This document shows positions 1 through 11,125 of a stretch of DNA of 64,000 bases, piece by piece. Within the stretch, counting starts at the first letter, position 1; the number at the start of each line of letters is the position of its first letter. Where the stretch lies: NCBI GenBank assembly GCA_022432975.1, contig CM039503.1, positions 42,482,369 to 42,546,368 on the forward strand. The letters run 5' to 3'. The DNA comes from Begonia masoniana (taxonomy: Eukaryota; Streptophyta; Magnoliopsida; Cucurbitales; Begoniaceae). Below the pieces are notes generated by a model, which was not told the origin of the DNA, made no database searches, and was given only the letters and a program-made list of their open reading frames with translations. Made by a program: the position numbers and the translations under genes.

Positions 1-606
1 CCTTTGTATTGGGATGAAGTTGGGGAAGTACAGTTGCTGGGTCCTGACCTTGTGCAACGAACTGTTGAGAAAGTTTCCCTCATCCGACAGAGAATTTTGG
101 CAGCTCAGAGTCGACAGAAGAGTTATGCGGATTGCAGGCGTAGAGAATTGGAATTTGCAATTGGTGATGAAGTTTTTCTCAAGGTGTCACCATTCAAAGG
201 AGTTGTGAGATTTGGGAAGAGAGGAAATTTGAACCCCAGATACATTGGACCATTTTTTATCTTGAAAAGGATTGGAAAAACAGCCTACCAGCTACAGTTA
301 CCAACCTCTATGGATGGAATCCATGATGTGTTTCATATCTCCATGCTTAAGAAATGTGTACGAGACCCTTCTCAGATTGTGGAACAGCAGAGTATTGAAG
401 TTCATCCTACTCTTACATATGAGGAGAAACCGGTAAGGATATTAGACTATGCAGTGAAGGTATTGCGCAACAAAGAGGTTCCACTAGTGAAAGTCTTATG
501 GCACAACCAGAATGTGGAGGAGACAACTTAGGAACGTCAGCAAGACGTGATGGACCAATATCCAGAATTATTCAGGTACCGAATTTTGAGGACAAAATTC
601 TTTTAA
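1..606 (+). pseudogene. Gypsy element A: pol C-terminus (integrase end plus chromodomain), partial
   Basis: The frame is open from the first base, so the gene starts outside the window. It begins in the integrase C-terminal region at the motif PLYWDEVGE and continues with the conserved stretches RRELEFAIGDEVFLKVSPF and the KVHDVFHIS-type block (here GIHDVFHISMLKK). The last ~45 codons (VRILDYAVKVLRN, PLVKVLW) match the chromodomain-like tail of Tekay/Del-type chromoviruses, which in that family directs insertion to marked chromatin. A TAG at 529-531 replaces the Trp codon of the usual 'EEATWE' motif. Beyond it the same frame resumes (ERQQDVMDQYPELF) and ends at TAA 604-606. The gene is therefore interrupted near its end, in its tail domain. 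It is closely similar to the pol ends at 5078 (minus) and 45359 (plus). Family assignment is firm; the clade name is inference from motif memory. Confidence 0.9.
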
Positions 607-617
607 GGAGGGTAGAT
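605..617 (+). other. Polypurine tract of element A
   Basis: A purine-rich stretch (AAGGAGGGTAGAT) sits directly before the TG of the LTR. It is preceded by TTTTGAGGACAAAATT, which also occurs before the 3' LTR of element F. In this family the tract primes plus-strand DNA synthesis. Confidence 0.75.
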
Positions 618-1102
618 TGTAATACCTGGTTTCCATTAACCGGTTTACTTTTATTTTGGTGAATGTTTTATAAATGATATCGAGTGATTTAAAGATTAGG
701 TTAATAAGTATGAGTAAGGACATAATGGTAATTACAATTTATTGTGGATAAAGTATTTAAGGAAGGGTTTAATGAGGTTTAGCCGCCACTATTCCCATAT
801 TTTTCCTTTCTCAGTTTTCAGCTCAGACTCATCGGAGCTCCAGGCGATTTTCCCCTCCAAACTCCATCCCTCGAACTAGGTAAGTTTTCCATTCATTTCC
901 TTAGTATTATAGCAAGTAGATAGCGAAGAGAGTGAAATGTGTGTGTAATTCTGTGAATGCTGTGAATGAGTGTTGATTCGGGCCTAGTGTAAAATTTGGG
1001 AAGGCTCAGTGAATAGAACTCCTAACGGTCCACTTAGGTTTTATGAGTGCTTTAGAGTTAGGATTAGTAAGGATTGGTTTAATGCTCTGTTTGTGGTTCT
1101 AG

Positions 1103-1711
1103 GTGAGCATTTCCGAAGCAACTCCTAGCCGAGTACCCACCAGGAATCCAGGTAAGTAAAGTTTTCTTGTGCCTTCGGGCCTACATCACAAAACATTAGG
1201 GTTTGTTTGCTGGAATGTGTTGGTATGTCATGCATCATGTTTTAAAAGTATACGAAAATGAATTTGAATGCATGTTGGCATGGTAAGGATTGAACATATC
1301 GAAACAGCTATGTGAATCAGTTTTACTGTTAAGGGAATTAATCCGCCCCTTAATGAGACAGTGGATATTTTTACTTTGGGAGAGTTGATCCAGTTCCCAA
1401 TTTCACAGGGGGATCTGAGCAGTATGAGAAATAAATTTACTGTTAAGGGAAATAATCCGCCCCTTAATGAGTCAGTGGATATTTTTACTTTGGGAGAGTT
1501 GATCCAGCTCCCAATTTCACAGAGGGATCTGAACAGAATCGATACATGAATAACTGAGATGAGAAAGTAGAAATTACATATTAGGAATTTGTGTTTCAGC
1601 ATTTTCATTTTATTACCGCTTTACTTACTTAGCATTAGGCTAATAGATGAGTTTTGTGATGTAGGTGTTGAGGATACCACAGGTGAATTCTCTGAGTTGG
1701 TTGAGAACTAG
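1103..1711 (+). other. Splice-module in LTR A (microexon, intron with paired ends, acidic frame)
   Basis: Microexon-like segment 1103-1151 (49 nt) lies between TTCTAG and GTAAGT. An intron-like interval 1152-1664 follows. The final segment 1665-1711 starts after GATGTAG and reads VEDTTGEFSELVEN then TAG. Block 1180-1194 (CCTACATCACAAAAC) is the exact 15-bp reverse complement of 1651-1665, which spans the acceptor. An upstream donor candidate is CTAG/GTAAGT at 879/880. Splicing is predicted, not observed. Confidence 0.5.
1322..1535 (+). repeat. 114-bp tandem duplication (about 1.9 copies) in LTR A
   Basis: The phrase TGTTAAGGGA recurs at 1327 and 1441, and the following ~90 bp (CCGCCCCTTAATGAG, TTTGGGAGAGTTGATCCAG) repeat with a few substitutions. 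It lies inside the predicted intron of the LTR. Confidence 0.9.
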
Positions 1712-2084
1712 GCAGGTTGGAGGAGTGCAACCAGGCATCGAACTGGCATCTGATGAGACAGTTTAACTGGTGTCAGTTGGCGTGAAGGTTTAAATTGACA
1801 ATGTTTCAAATTAAGTATGTTGAGTTTTTATGACAGTAGTGATTTTTAATACTTTGGTACGTTCTTGAGATTTTCTGATAATAGTATTCAGTTGAGTCTC
1901 GAATGTTGGTATTCACTGGATTTCAGTATTGTAATGGTTTGAAATGTTTTGAATGGTTTCAGTGAATTGAGTAAAATTCTTTCTGTGTTTAGAGTCGTGT
2001 TTGTATGACAAGGAGTAGATGAAATGTGGTTTTAACTCTACCGAAAGATGTAGTTTTATTCCTATTGGGTGATGAAATAGGAAT

Positions 2085-2300
2085 TTTGTCGTTTAGTGAC
2101 CGGTGGATGTCTTTCGTTAGACTGACCGGATGACAAATCTTATGTTTTGTAGTTTAGTGACCGGTGGATGTCTTTCGTTAGACTGACCGGATGACAAATC
2201 TTATATGTTGTCGTTTAGTGACCGGTGGATGTCTTTCGCTAGACGGACCGGATGACAAATTTATGTTTTGTTGTTTAGCGACCGGAGGAAGTCTTCAAAT
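2085..2300 (+). repeat. 61-bp minisatellite in LTR A (about 3.5 copies)
   Basis: GTTTAGTGACCGGTGGATGT recurs at 2091, 2152 and 2213, with a degenerate fourth start at 2273, giving periods of 61, 61 and 60 bp. Each copy holds GTTTAGTGACCGG and GACCGGATGACAAAT, a motif type that is also amplified in the unrelated LTR B and in 10790-11125. Confidence 0.9.
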
Positions 2301-2609
2301 AGCCTTCCCCTTTTCGTTGACTTTGTTCAGCGGACGATGAGTTTGACTTTTGCAACTTTTAAAGTATTTTCACGAGTTAAACCTTTGCTTCTTAACCGAT
2401 TGTTTCTTAACATTCCCAACGATTATTTTAACATGGTTTTGTTTAATTTTATTTTTGTTTAAACGATTTCCGCTGCAAGTGTTCATGTTTTATCAAACGT
2501 TAAAATTTGAACTCCGAAGAAAGTTTTAAATTTGGTCCAAGTTTTTTTTTAGTAATATTCGGGTTTAAGAGTGACGAACCGGGTTCAGAGAACTTGGGGC
2601 GTTACAGTA

Positions 2610-2620
2610 TGGTATCAGAG
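2610..2620 (+). other. Primer binding site (initiator Met tRNA type) after LTR A
   Basis: TGGTATCAGAG, the complement of the plant initiator Met tRNA 3' end, lies 3 bp after the LTR A end. A break about 37 bp later joins it to the truncated LTR B, with 'CTGCATGCATCAACC' continuing in LTR B. Confidence 0.7.
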
Positions 2621-2861
2621 ACATTCAGTTAAACCGTTCAAAAGATTACTCATCACTGCATGCATCAACCGATAGACATTGCGTCTTCCGGATAGCACGT
2701 GCACCCCACATGACTCATTTAAACACCTATCGGCAGATGCGAATACTCGCATCGACCGACGATCACGTGCATCTCGTGTGACCAAATCAAAGCATCTACC
2801 GATAGACATGTGAAATTCACGTGTTCATCTAAGACATCTTCCGATAGCTTACAAGCTCTAT

Positions 2862-3180
2862 ATCATCCGATCACTAAACGACAAATTATCACTTACATCA
2901 TCCGGTCACTAGACGACAAAACCATGTTTGTGTCATCCGGTAAAAAGACTCCTAGATCATCCGGTGACTTTATTACACTACATCTGCCGATCGCTAAATG
3001 ACAAGATAGTACTTACATCATCCGGTCACTAGATGACAAAACCATGTTTATATCATCCGGCGAGGAAACATATTACGTCTTCCGGTGACGTCATATTACG
3101 TCTTCCGGTGACGTCATATTACGTCTTCCGGTGACATCATCCGGAAGACTGGATCGTTTAACTCTCATCTATTAACATCC
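2862..3180 (-). repeat. CCGGATGA / TTCCGGTGACGTCA repeat cluster in LTR B
   Basis: Irregular tandem copies: 'CATCCGGTCACTAGACGACAA' type units at 2870-3055 (rc GTCGTCTAGTGACCGGAT), then three close copies of TCTTCCGGTGACGTCA at 3078-3135. The right LTR has the same cluster at 8637-8900 with fewer copies of the last unit. TGACGTCA is the palindromic core bound by plant bZIP factors in general; binding here is untested. Confidence 0.8.
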
Positions 3181-3575
3181 GCCGATGACGTCAGCCGGAT
3201 GATTGCCTCATCCAGCTTCTATCATACGGCAGTGAAACACAATAATCATCAAACATCTTCATCCGATATAACATATCACAACTCACCCGATTCTTAACTT
3301 AGTAGCTATAAACCCCAAAGAGTAAAAATCGTAAACTCATCTAAAATACGCATAGCGGAAGACTCAAACGAAACAAACCATTCATTAATCCTTAAAACCG
3401 TATTCAGACTCTAAAGACAAGCTCTTCAAATCCATATCTCATTGTTATACGAAATTCTATTCTATTTAGTCATCTGTTCGTGGTAAACTTTTCTAACTTA
3501 CTATGAGCATAACCGGGGAGTTTAGTCGCCTATCCAGCCCTCACTGTCACACTGAGCATCCTCCAGCAACCAAGT

Positions 3576-4385
3576 TTAGACATTTTCATTGACCTTGAGT
3601 TCCTCACCTGAGAACTCGTCACCTACATCATAAGGTTTAAACTATAAGCCTAATGCTTAGTAAGGAATGCAACACTAACATGAGTGCATGAATGCATAAT
3701 TCAGAGAAAAACATGCTCATAGATCATTTCTTGTTCATATTCTTGTTCATATTCATCATTCATAATCATGGGTCATATTCATCATTCATTTCATCATTCA
3801 TAATCATGGGTCATATTCATCATTCATTTCATCATTCATAATCATGGGTCATATTCATCATTCATAATCATGGGTCATATTCATCATTCATTTCATCATT
3901 CATGTTCTTCATTTAGTAGTGTGGATTAAGAGAGGATTTGTGCCGGTAAAGGGGGTTCGACAGTGAGCTTGATCATGGTCCCTACCGCGGGTCGTATTCA
4001 TATGTCCCTCTTTTGGACTGTGGCTTACGCCGAACCGCCCCCAACCCTCACTTAACCACGTTGCATAAGTTTTATCTTCTTATCTTGTTCATGATGAGAA
4101 ACATCGCTTATAAAACATTTTCATATGCATAAAACTTTCATGATGCATGAACATGGAAACTCTTAAAACATTAAGCTACAGAGCAGAGCATTATCCATCA
4201 TGGAATATTACTTTCGAACTAAACGTCATCAAGAACACTAGACATCAGCATAAGGGAGTTTCTAATCATCACATAACATTCTACTTAGTATCCTCTGATG
4301 TAGGGTCCTAATGACTGAGAAACCTATACATTCACTTACCTGGTCTCCTTAGCTCTTGAGCTCCTTTCTCTTCAAACTTCTTCAC
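3576..4385 (-). other. Splice-module in LTR B, left copy
   Basis: Microexon-like segment 4385-4340 (46 nt) lies between TTTAG and GTAAGTG. The final segment 3622-3576 reads DEFSGEELKVNENV then TAA. The block read on the minus strand at 4304-4296 (CCTACATCA) is complementary to the acceptor block 3630-3622 (TGATGTAGG). The intron-like interval is 717 nt. A first-exon donor candidate CCCGAG/GTATG lies at 4713. Confidence 0.5.
3727..3905. repeat. 47-bp ATCATTCAT minisatellite in LTR B
   Basis: 'CATAATCATGGGTCATATTC' recurs about four times, separated by CATCATTCATTTCATCATT. The other LTR (9487-9595) has about two copies, so copy number has changed since the two LTRs were made. It lies inside the predicted intron. 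Confidence 0.85.
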
Positions 4386-5036
4386 CTAAACATTTACATT
4401 GCAGTAATTAAAACAAAATCCTAATAGTTCTAATCTCGAGTTATCCTAAGATCTATTAGCTAAAGTCATTCCCGAATCCTTGGTTGATATACTGTGCAAA
4501 ATCTGAAATCCAAAATAAAACAAACGGGTTCCACTATCGATTAAATCTAAGTTGATTACTTAAAATGTCCAGAATCGATTCGGGTTGGCATTACTACTCT
4601 CAGATTCTGAAATGTTCTAATGCTACTCGGCCATTGATAAAATCCGAGTTCAAATGCCGAGCTGAAAACAGAACTCCAAACACAAACAGATAACTACATT
4701 GTCCATTTCATACCTCGGGTGCGGATTCGCAGAGGAATGCGGCTAGAAACCGGTCGTCGGCGGGGAAGACACTGATAGCAGAGAGTAAGGACGTGCGAGA
4801 GAAGAAATCGCCGGAAAGGGTGGTGTCGGCTATAGTGGTTTAAATGAGGTTTAAATCATTTCCTTTCTCTTTAAATACAGGCTCAATCCTCCATTATTAC
4901 AACTTTGCCACTCAACCTAGTTTAGATCCACATGTAATTAATTAAGCTTGGCATAAATCCTAAACTACGAAGATTAAATATTTATGACCGCTAATACAGT
5001 TAAGGAAATCACCTGGCCGTTGACTCGGGTGTTACA

Positions 5037-5051
5037 TCCACCCCTCCTTGA
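5037..5051 (-). other. Polypurine tract of element B
   Basis: On the minus strand AAGGAGGGGTGGA directly precedes the TGTAAC of the LTR, with GGGGACGAAAATTTTGTTC just upstream as in related elements. Confidence 0.75.
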
Positions 5052-5077
5052 ACAAAATTTTCGTCCCCGAAAATTGA

Positions 5078-6144
5078 TCAAACAAACAACTCTGGATACT
5101 TGTCTAACATGTCCTGTCGTCGCTCCCAAGTGGCTTCTTCTATGCCATGATGCTTCCATAAAACTTTGACCAACGGAAACTCTTTATTCCTCAGAGTCTT
5201 AACTTCGGATTCCAATATCTGCACTGGCTTCTCTTCATATGTTAGCGTCGGCTCAATCTCAAAATCCACTGGTTTAACAACTTGTGTAGGGTCCCGTATA
5301 CATTTCCTTAACATTGACACGTGGAAAACATTATGAACTTTATACAATGATGGAGGCAATTGCAGTCTGTAGGCTGTACTTCCGATCTTTACCATGATAG
5401 GGAATGGTCCAATAAATCGTGGAGTAAGTTTTCCCTTCTTGCCAAATCTCAGAACTCCTTTGAACGGTGAAACCTTTAAGAACACTTCATCTCCTACTGT
5501 AAATTCAAGTTCTCTTCTTCTTTGATTTGCATAACACTTCTGCCGGTCTTGCGCAGTCACCATTCTTTTCCTAATATCTGAAATCTTATCAGACATTTGC
5601 TGCAGAAGTTCGGGACCTAAAAGTTTTGCTTCACCAACCTCATCCCAATATAGAGGTGACCTACATTTCCTGCCATACAGGGCTGCATAGGGTGCCATAC
5701 CTATGGTGGATTGGTAACTGTTATTGTAGGAGAACTCAACCAAAGGTAGATGTCTACTCCAAGTCGCCAGAAAGTCTAGCACACATGCTCTTAACATATC
5801 CTCAAGTATTTGGATAGTCCTCTCTGATTGACCATCTGTCTGGGGGTAGAAAGTAGTGCTAAAGGATAACTTCGTACCTAATGTACCTTGTAAACTTTTC
5901 CAAAATCAAAAGGTAACCTGGGATCACGGTCAGAGAAAATAGATACAAGGATTCCATGCAATTTAATAATTTCCTGAACATAAAGATCAGCAAATTGGTC
6001 CATCGTGTAAGTTGTCCTTACAGGTAAGAAATGGGCTGATTTCGTCATCCTATCAATTACAACCCAAATACTAACATGTCCTTTAGTTGTCTTAGGTAGT
6101 CCTACAACGAAATCCATAACCGTCCCGATGCTATACACGCTCAT
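5078..6144 (-). pseudogene. Element B pol: integrase core, C-terminus and chromodomain, frameshifted
   Basis: Reading the minus strand from 6144, the integrase core appears as MDFVVGLPKTTKGH, VVIDRMTKSAHFLPV and SDRDPR, giving the first two Asp of the D,D,E triad. A frameshift near 5885 moves to the frame FYPQTDGQSERTIQILED, which holds the catalytic Glu. It then runs on through SPLYWDEVGEAKLLGP and RRRELEFTVGDEVFLK to the chromodomain-like tail (PVQILESEVKTLRNKEFPLVKVLW, EEATWE) and stops at 5078. The tail here keeps the Trp that element A has lost. Nothing of reverse transcriptase, RNase H or the zinc domain of integrase is visible upstream, so the element has lost most of pol. The gene is broken by the frameshift and by the 5' deletion near 6130. 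Confidence 0.9.
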
Positions 6145-7523
6145 AAGGCTCTACATACCTAAGTATGCTCTTTACATTTCCAAGTTATTCACCATACTTG
6201 TCTTGTCCAGCTCCTAACACTCAGCTCCTACCGGTAGTAGACATCCTGGCTAAGCTTAGTAAAGCATCCCACTAGCCAAGCAACTATCCATACATATTTC
6301 TAATATCCTACGGGGATCCCTTCAAAGGTTATCAATCAGTTCTTTATTCACCATTCCATATAGATAGGTTCTGAAATTCTACTCGCTTCCTTGTAATGAC
6401 CTATCGACATCTCTCCTATCAATGAACTTGTCGTGGTTGGTTTACCACCTCAATCCAGATCCCTAAATTCATAAAATCTTGCCCTTCTTTCCTTCATAAA
6501 CTTAGAAGCGCCCTCCCTCCCACACTAAGGCTCAACTTCCAAATTCCTCGAGTGTTGCTGTTTCTACCTCAATTCAGTAATGTGTTTCATATTTGAGATC
6601 CACGTCTTACATCTACTCCTGGCAATTCACCACTTGGTTATCTACCCCCAATGGCCTACGTCCATCCAGGCAATAAGTTTTACGTCTGTAGTTCCCAGTT
6701 TGACTGCATCGCCTATAGACTTTTTTTTTTAACTCTGTTACCGCCAAACAAATGGAGTATGCAGCCCCTAATCTTGCTGCATTACCTTAGTTGATGCCCA
6801 CTCCATCCCATTTGTCATCCTTTAACGTTGCACTGCGGCATTAACTTATTTAACATAACTTTCAGTCTAAGGCGCCTAATTATTTTTGGTTGTTCTTCTC
6901 AAAATGGTATTCATTTCTAGGAGAAACGGTTAACTCTATGTTGAAGTATCACCTCATCGTAAAATTTTTGACTTGGCAAGGTTCTCGGGATTGACAAACT
7001 TCTTTTCCAACCTCCAAGGAACCTTCCACACTTCATATCCTACTATTTTGATGTCTACATCTCCCTATATTTAACCTATGCACTCCCACCTTAACACGCC
7101 TGGAAGCAATTCGCACGTTTCCCCCCTTACTGATTTTCACCTTAGTCCAAACAATATTACAGTGCGGGGTTGCCGACATCTCTTTAGGGGTAAACGTCCT
7201 GTCAGTATCCCCCCATACATGAACATACCCCCCATTGGTTCTACACCTCTTATCTTTTAACTTGTTACCCCTACCCAAGGGACCTTCTAACCCGATAGAT
7301 CCTTTTACTTTAATATAAATAAATGATATCAATGACCTTCCTAGGCACTCTCCACCTAGTACACACATTAAATCTTCACTTAAGCTACACCCTCAATCTC
7401 ATGCTCTTCGTTCTATTACCTGTTTGAAATAAGGCAAAAACCCGGGTCTACATATGGTTGGGCAATTTCCTGTTTCCAGTCATAACAAAAGGGGTGTCTG
7501 CTCAATTTTATTACTTGAATCAA
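6145..7523 (-). other. Unrecognised internal region of element B
   Basis: This 1.4-kb stretch lies between the gag relic and the integrase relic, where protease, reverse transcriptase and RNase H belong. I find none of their motifs on either strand. The sequence is C/T-rich on the plus strand and full of stops. It may be heavily decayed pol or replaced sequence. Confidence 0.5.
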
Positions 7524-8078
7524 TTAACTAGAGCGTTCACCCTGTACAATCTTATCAGTTTTATCTAGTCCAAGGTCTAAAATTGTACCTGTTGCACCCG
7601 TATGTTGAGTTGCATCTTCTGTTCCCATCAACCCAAGAACTTCAGGCATTACTCTTGCTCGGTATGAGTCTAACAGCATTGAACAGTTCTTGATCTGGTG
7701 GCCAACCTTGTCGCACCTAAAACACCGACCCGAGTATAACATGCATTGTCCACGGTAGTTCTTTCGGCAGGTGGAACATAGAGGTGCTGAAAAGGCTCCT
7801 TGAGGTCTTTTCCCCTTGCCTAGGTCTTTACTTGGGCCATAGGGTCTCTCAACATCCTTCTGCTGCAGCCGCCGACCCTTGTCCCGTTGTAATAGCACAC
7901 CTCCCACAAACTTCCCTGGCCCATCACGGTACCCCTGAACCGTTGTTCTTACGCTCTCCAGTTCTAATACTCTAGTCGCAAGCCGCTCAATCAGACAAGA
8001 TTGACGTTGCACCAATTCCGTCAACCGAGTAATGTTATCGCTGTCCTCATTAGTTTCCCTTTGTTGATCTCTTACCAT
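7524..8078 (-). pseudogene. Element B gag with zinc knuckle, internally deleted
   Basis: The ATG at 8078-8076 opens MVRDQQRETNEDSDN, the same N-terminal MVR start seen in the gags of elements C and F. A short coiled-coil-like segment follows (RLTELVQRQSCLIERLATRV). Then the sequence jumps to a basic linker (GKGKRPQGAFS) and the nucleic-acid-binding knuckle CFRCDKVGHQIKNC, a canonical CX2CX4HX4C. The predicted product is about 184 residues. The gag of element F has ~300 residues up to the knuckle, so the central capsid-like region (~150 residues) is missing. The frame ends at 7524 soon after the knuckle with no protease DTG motif. The product could bind RNA but is unlikely to form particles. 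Confidence 0.8.
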
Positions 8079-8224
8079 CTTGGGATTCCTAATCAATTAG
8101 TCATAAACACATCTTAACTTAATGACATTACTAGAATCATAAACACTTACAATTGTTGGAGAGTACTCAAGTGACAGTCAGTGCTGGAAGGAAGTCTGCA
8201 GAATCAATTTTAGAACCTGGTTTT

Positions 8225-8236
8225 GCTCTGATACCA
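8225..8236 (-). other. Primer binding site of element B
   Basis: The plus strand reads GCTCTGATACCA, i.e. TGGTATCAGAGC on the coding strand, 4 bp inside the end of the 5' LTR at 8241. Complementary to initiator Met tRNA. Confidence 0.85.
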
Positions 8237-8240
8237 TAAT

Positions 8241-10519
8241 TGTAACGACCCGGGGAGGATTGCCACGAAATTCTTGACTTTACATAAAACTTTAACTCAT
8301 ATTTGAACTCTTTTCTCCTTCTTTTTTTTTTCTTTAATAACAGTAAACCTAACAGGCTTAAAGACTTCAACTTAACGGATGGAAAGTTAGTCCCTCGTAC
8401 ATGCTTCCAATCGACGTACAAGTTGCATGGGTCTGCATGCATCAACCAATAGACATTGCGTCTTCCGGATAGCACGTGCACCCCACATGACTCATTTAAA
8501 CACCTATCGGCAGATGCGAATACTCGCATCGATCGACGATCACGTGCATCTCGTGTGACCAAATCAAAGCATCTACCGATAGACATGTGAAATTCACGTG
8601 TTCATCTAAGACATCTTCCGATAGCTTACAAGCTCTATATCATCCGATCTCTAAACGACAAATTATCACTTACATCATCGGTCACTAGACGACAAACCAT
8701 GTTTGTATCATCCGGTAAAAAGACCCTAGATCATCCGGTGACTTTATACACTACATCTGCCGATCGCTAAATGACAAGATAGTACTTACATCATCCGGTC
8801 ACTAGATGACAAAACCATGTTTATATCATCCGGCGAGGAAACATATTACGTCTTCCAGTGACGTCATATTACATCTTCCGGTGACGCCATCCAGAAGACT
8901 GGATCGTTTAACTCTCATCTATTGACATCCGCCGATGACGTCAGTCGGATGATTGCCTCATCCAGCTTCTATCATATGGCAGTGAAACACAATAATCATC
9001 AAATATCTTCATCCGATATAACATATCACAACTCACCCGATTCTTAACTTAGTAGCTATAAACCCCAAAGAGTAAAAATCGTAAACTCATCTAAAATACG
9101 CATAGCGGAAGACTCAAACGAAACAAACCATTCATTAATCCTTAAAACTGTATTCAGACTCTAAAGACAAGCTCTTCAAATCCATATCTCATTGTTATAC
9201 GAAATTCTGTTCTATTTAGTCATCTGTTCGTGGTAAACTTTTCTAACTTACTATGAGCATAACCGGGGAGTTTAGTCGCCTATCCAGCCCTCACTGTCAC
9301 ACTGAGCATCCTCCAGCAACCAAGCTTAGAAATTTTCATTGACCTTGAGTTCCTCACCTGAGAACTCGTCACCTACATCATAAGGTTTAAACTATAAGCC
9401 TAATGCTTAGTAAGGAATGCAACACTAACATGAGTGCATGAATGCATAATTCAGAGAAAAACATGCTCATAGATCATTTCTTGTTCATATTCTTGTTCAT
9501 ATTCATCATTCATAATCATGGGTCATATTCATCATTCATTTCATCATTCATAATCATGGGTCATATTCATCATTCATTTCATCATTCATGTTCTTCATTT
9601 AGTTATGTGGATTAAGAGAGGATTTGTGCCGGTAAAGGGGGTTCGACAGTGAGTTTGATCATGGTCCCTATCGCGGGTCGTATTCATATGTCCCTCTTTT
9701 GGACTGTGGCTTACGCCGAACCGCCCCCAACCCTCACTTAACCACGTTGCATAAGTTTTATCTTCTTATCTTGTTCATGATGAGAAACATCACTTATAAA
9801 ACATTTTCATATGCATAAAAATTTCATGATGCATGAACATGGAAACTCTTAAAACATCAAGCTACAGAGCAGAGCATTATCCATCATGGAATATTACTTT
9901 TGAAACTAAACGTCATCAAGAACACTAGACATCAGCATAAGGGAGTTTCTAATCATCACATAACATTCTACTTACTATCCTCTGATGTAGGGTCCTAATG
10001 ACTGAGAAACCTATACATTCACTTACCTGGTCTCCTTAGCTCTTGAGCTCCTTTCTCTTCAAACTTCTTCACCTAAACATTTACATTGCAGTAGTTAAAA
10101 CAAAATCCTAATAGTTCTAATCTCGAGTTATCCTAAGATCTATTAGCTAAAGTCATTCCCGAATCCTTGGTTGATATACTGTGCAAAATCTGAAATCAAA
10201 AATAAAACAAACGGGTTCCACTATCGATTAAATCTGAGTTGATTACTTAAAATGTCCAGAATCGATTCGGGTTGGCATTACTACTCTCAGATTCTGAAAT
10301 GTTCTAATGCTACTCGGCCATTGATAAAATCCGAGTTCAAATGCCGAGCTGAAAACAGAACTCCAAACACAAACAGATAACTGCATTGTCCATTTCATAC
10401 CTCGGGTGCGGATTCGCAGAGGAATGCGGCTAGAAACCGGTCGTCGGCGGGGAAGACACTGATAGCAGAGAGTAAGGACGTGTGAGAGAAGAAATCGCCG
10501 GAAAGGGTGGTGTCGGCTA
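8241..10519 (-). mobile_element. LTR B, right copy (5' LTR of minus-strand gypsy element), truncated at its 5' end
   Basis: On the minus strand it ends ...CCCCGGGTCGTTACA at 8241, next to the primer binding site. It aligns with 2657-5036 until 'GTGTCGGCTA' at 10519, after which the copies part, so its first ~200 bp (including the start TGTAACACCC) are missing. The two LTRs of this element are thus cut at opposite ends. Point differences are few but repeat copy numbers differ. Confidence 0.85.
9326..10072 (-). other. Splice-module in LTR B, right copy
   Basis: Microexon-like segment 10072-10027 (46 nt). Final segment 9372-9326 reads DEFSGEELKVNENF then TAA, one substitution (V to F) from the left copy. 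Complementary blocks lie at 9991-9983 and 9380-9372. Confidence 0.5.
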
Positions 10520-11125
10520 CAGAAGCAGCTTTCGTACAGAAGCAGGTAGCTGTTGCTTTCTGAAAGCGCAAGTCGCCCGACGCCATTAATGTACTCGACT
10601 TTAAGCTTCTGGGCGAGATACATTATAGTTTTCGCGGCATAATTTAAAATCTGGCGGAAGACGTTGCTTTATAATTCTTGAACCGGCTTCGTTATGTTTG
10701 TGAAGGTTGAGCCAAAACGGTGGATGTTGTTCTAGAAGATGAACCATTAAACAACTGAACCACTATCGGAAGATGTAGGTATGAAGTCTTCCGGTTTTGT
10801 CGTCTAGTTAGCGGAGGAGGTCTTCTTCGAAGTCTTCAGCCTTTGTCGTTTAGCGATCGGATGAGGCCTTCTTCGAAGTCTTCCGGTTTTGTCGTCTAGT
10901 GAGCGGATGAGTTCGTCTTTCGAGCTGAGGATGTAGATCTTGAGCGGATACTATATGAGAATTTCTTCTTTTGTCTTCTAGCGATCGGAGGACGTAGTCA
11001 TTAAAAACTTCGCCTTTTGTCGTTTTCCCATCGGTAGATTCAGCGTTAAACGCCATCGGATGATGCGGTCCTTAAGCGCATCGGATGACTTAATCTTCGA
11101 AGTCATCAGCTTTTGTCGTCTAGCG
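10520..11125 (+). other. LTR-like fragment with degenerate GTCGTCTAG...CGGA repeats
   Basis: It starts at the breakpoint where LTR B homology stops. From about 10790 it holds irregular copies of 'TTTTGTCGTCTAGTTAGCGG' type motifs and 'GAAGTCTTC', in the plus orientation seen in LTR A. No LTR ends, primer site or coding motif were found. It grades directly into the 35-bp array at 11126, whose unit looks like an amplified piece of this repeat family (CGGTGGACTTC). Confidence 0.5.

Larger units (their letters stand above)
618..2606 (+). mobile_element. LTR A of gypsy (Tekay-like) element, 3' LTR of the pol at 1-606
   Basis: It starts TGTAATACC right after the polypurine tract and ends GGGGCGTTACA right before a primer-binding-site sequence at 2610. 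The length is 1989 bp. Inside are a 114-bp tandem duplication (1322-1535), a splice-module with microexon and acidic frame (1103-1711) and a 61-bp tandem repeat (2085-2300). A primer site after what should be a 3' LTR is odd: it fits a tandem pair sharing one LTR, or an unequal recombination product. Only about 50 bp of the following internal region remain before the junction with element B. Confidence 0.85.
2657..5036 (-). mobile_element. LTR B, left copy (3' LTR of minus-strand gypsy element), truncated at its 3' end
   Basis: Read on the minus strand it begins TGTAACACCCGAG at 5036, directly after a polypurine tract. It matches the copy at 8241-10519 base for base over most of its length. 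Its last ~190 bp (8241-8431 in the other copy) are missing: homology starts at 'CTGCATGCATCAACC', 2657 here and 8432 there. The present length is 2380 bp. It carries the splice-module at 3576-4385, a 47-bp ATCAT-rich repeat and a block of TTCCGGTGACGTCA repeats. Confidence 0.85.

Noticed and set aside
10243..10623. Overlapping minus-strand frames around the LTR B breakpoint as a gene
   Set aside because: No domain, Ser/Leu-rich chance composition, and the first half is LTR sequence present non-coding in the other LTR copy.
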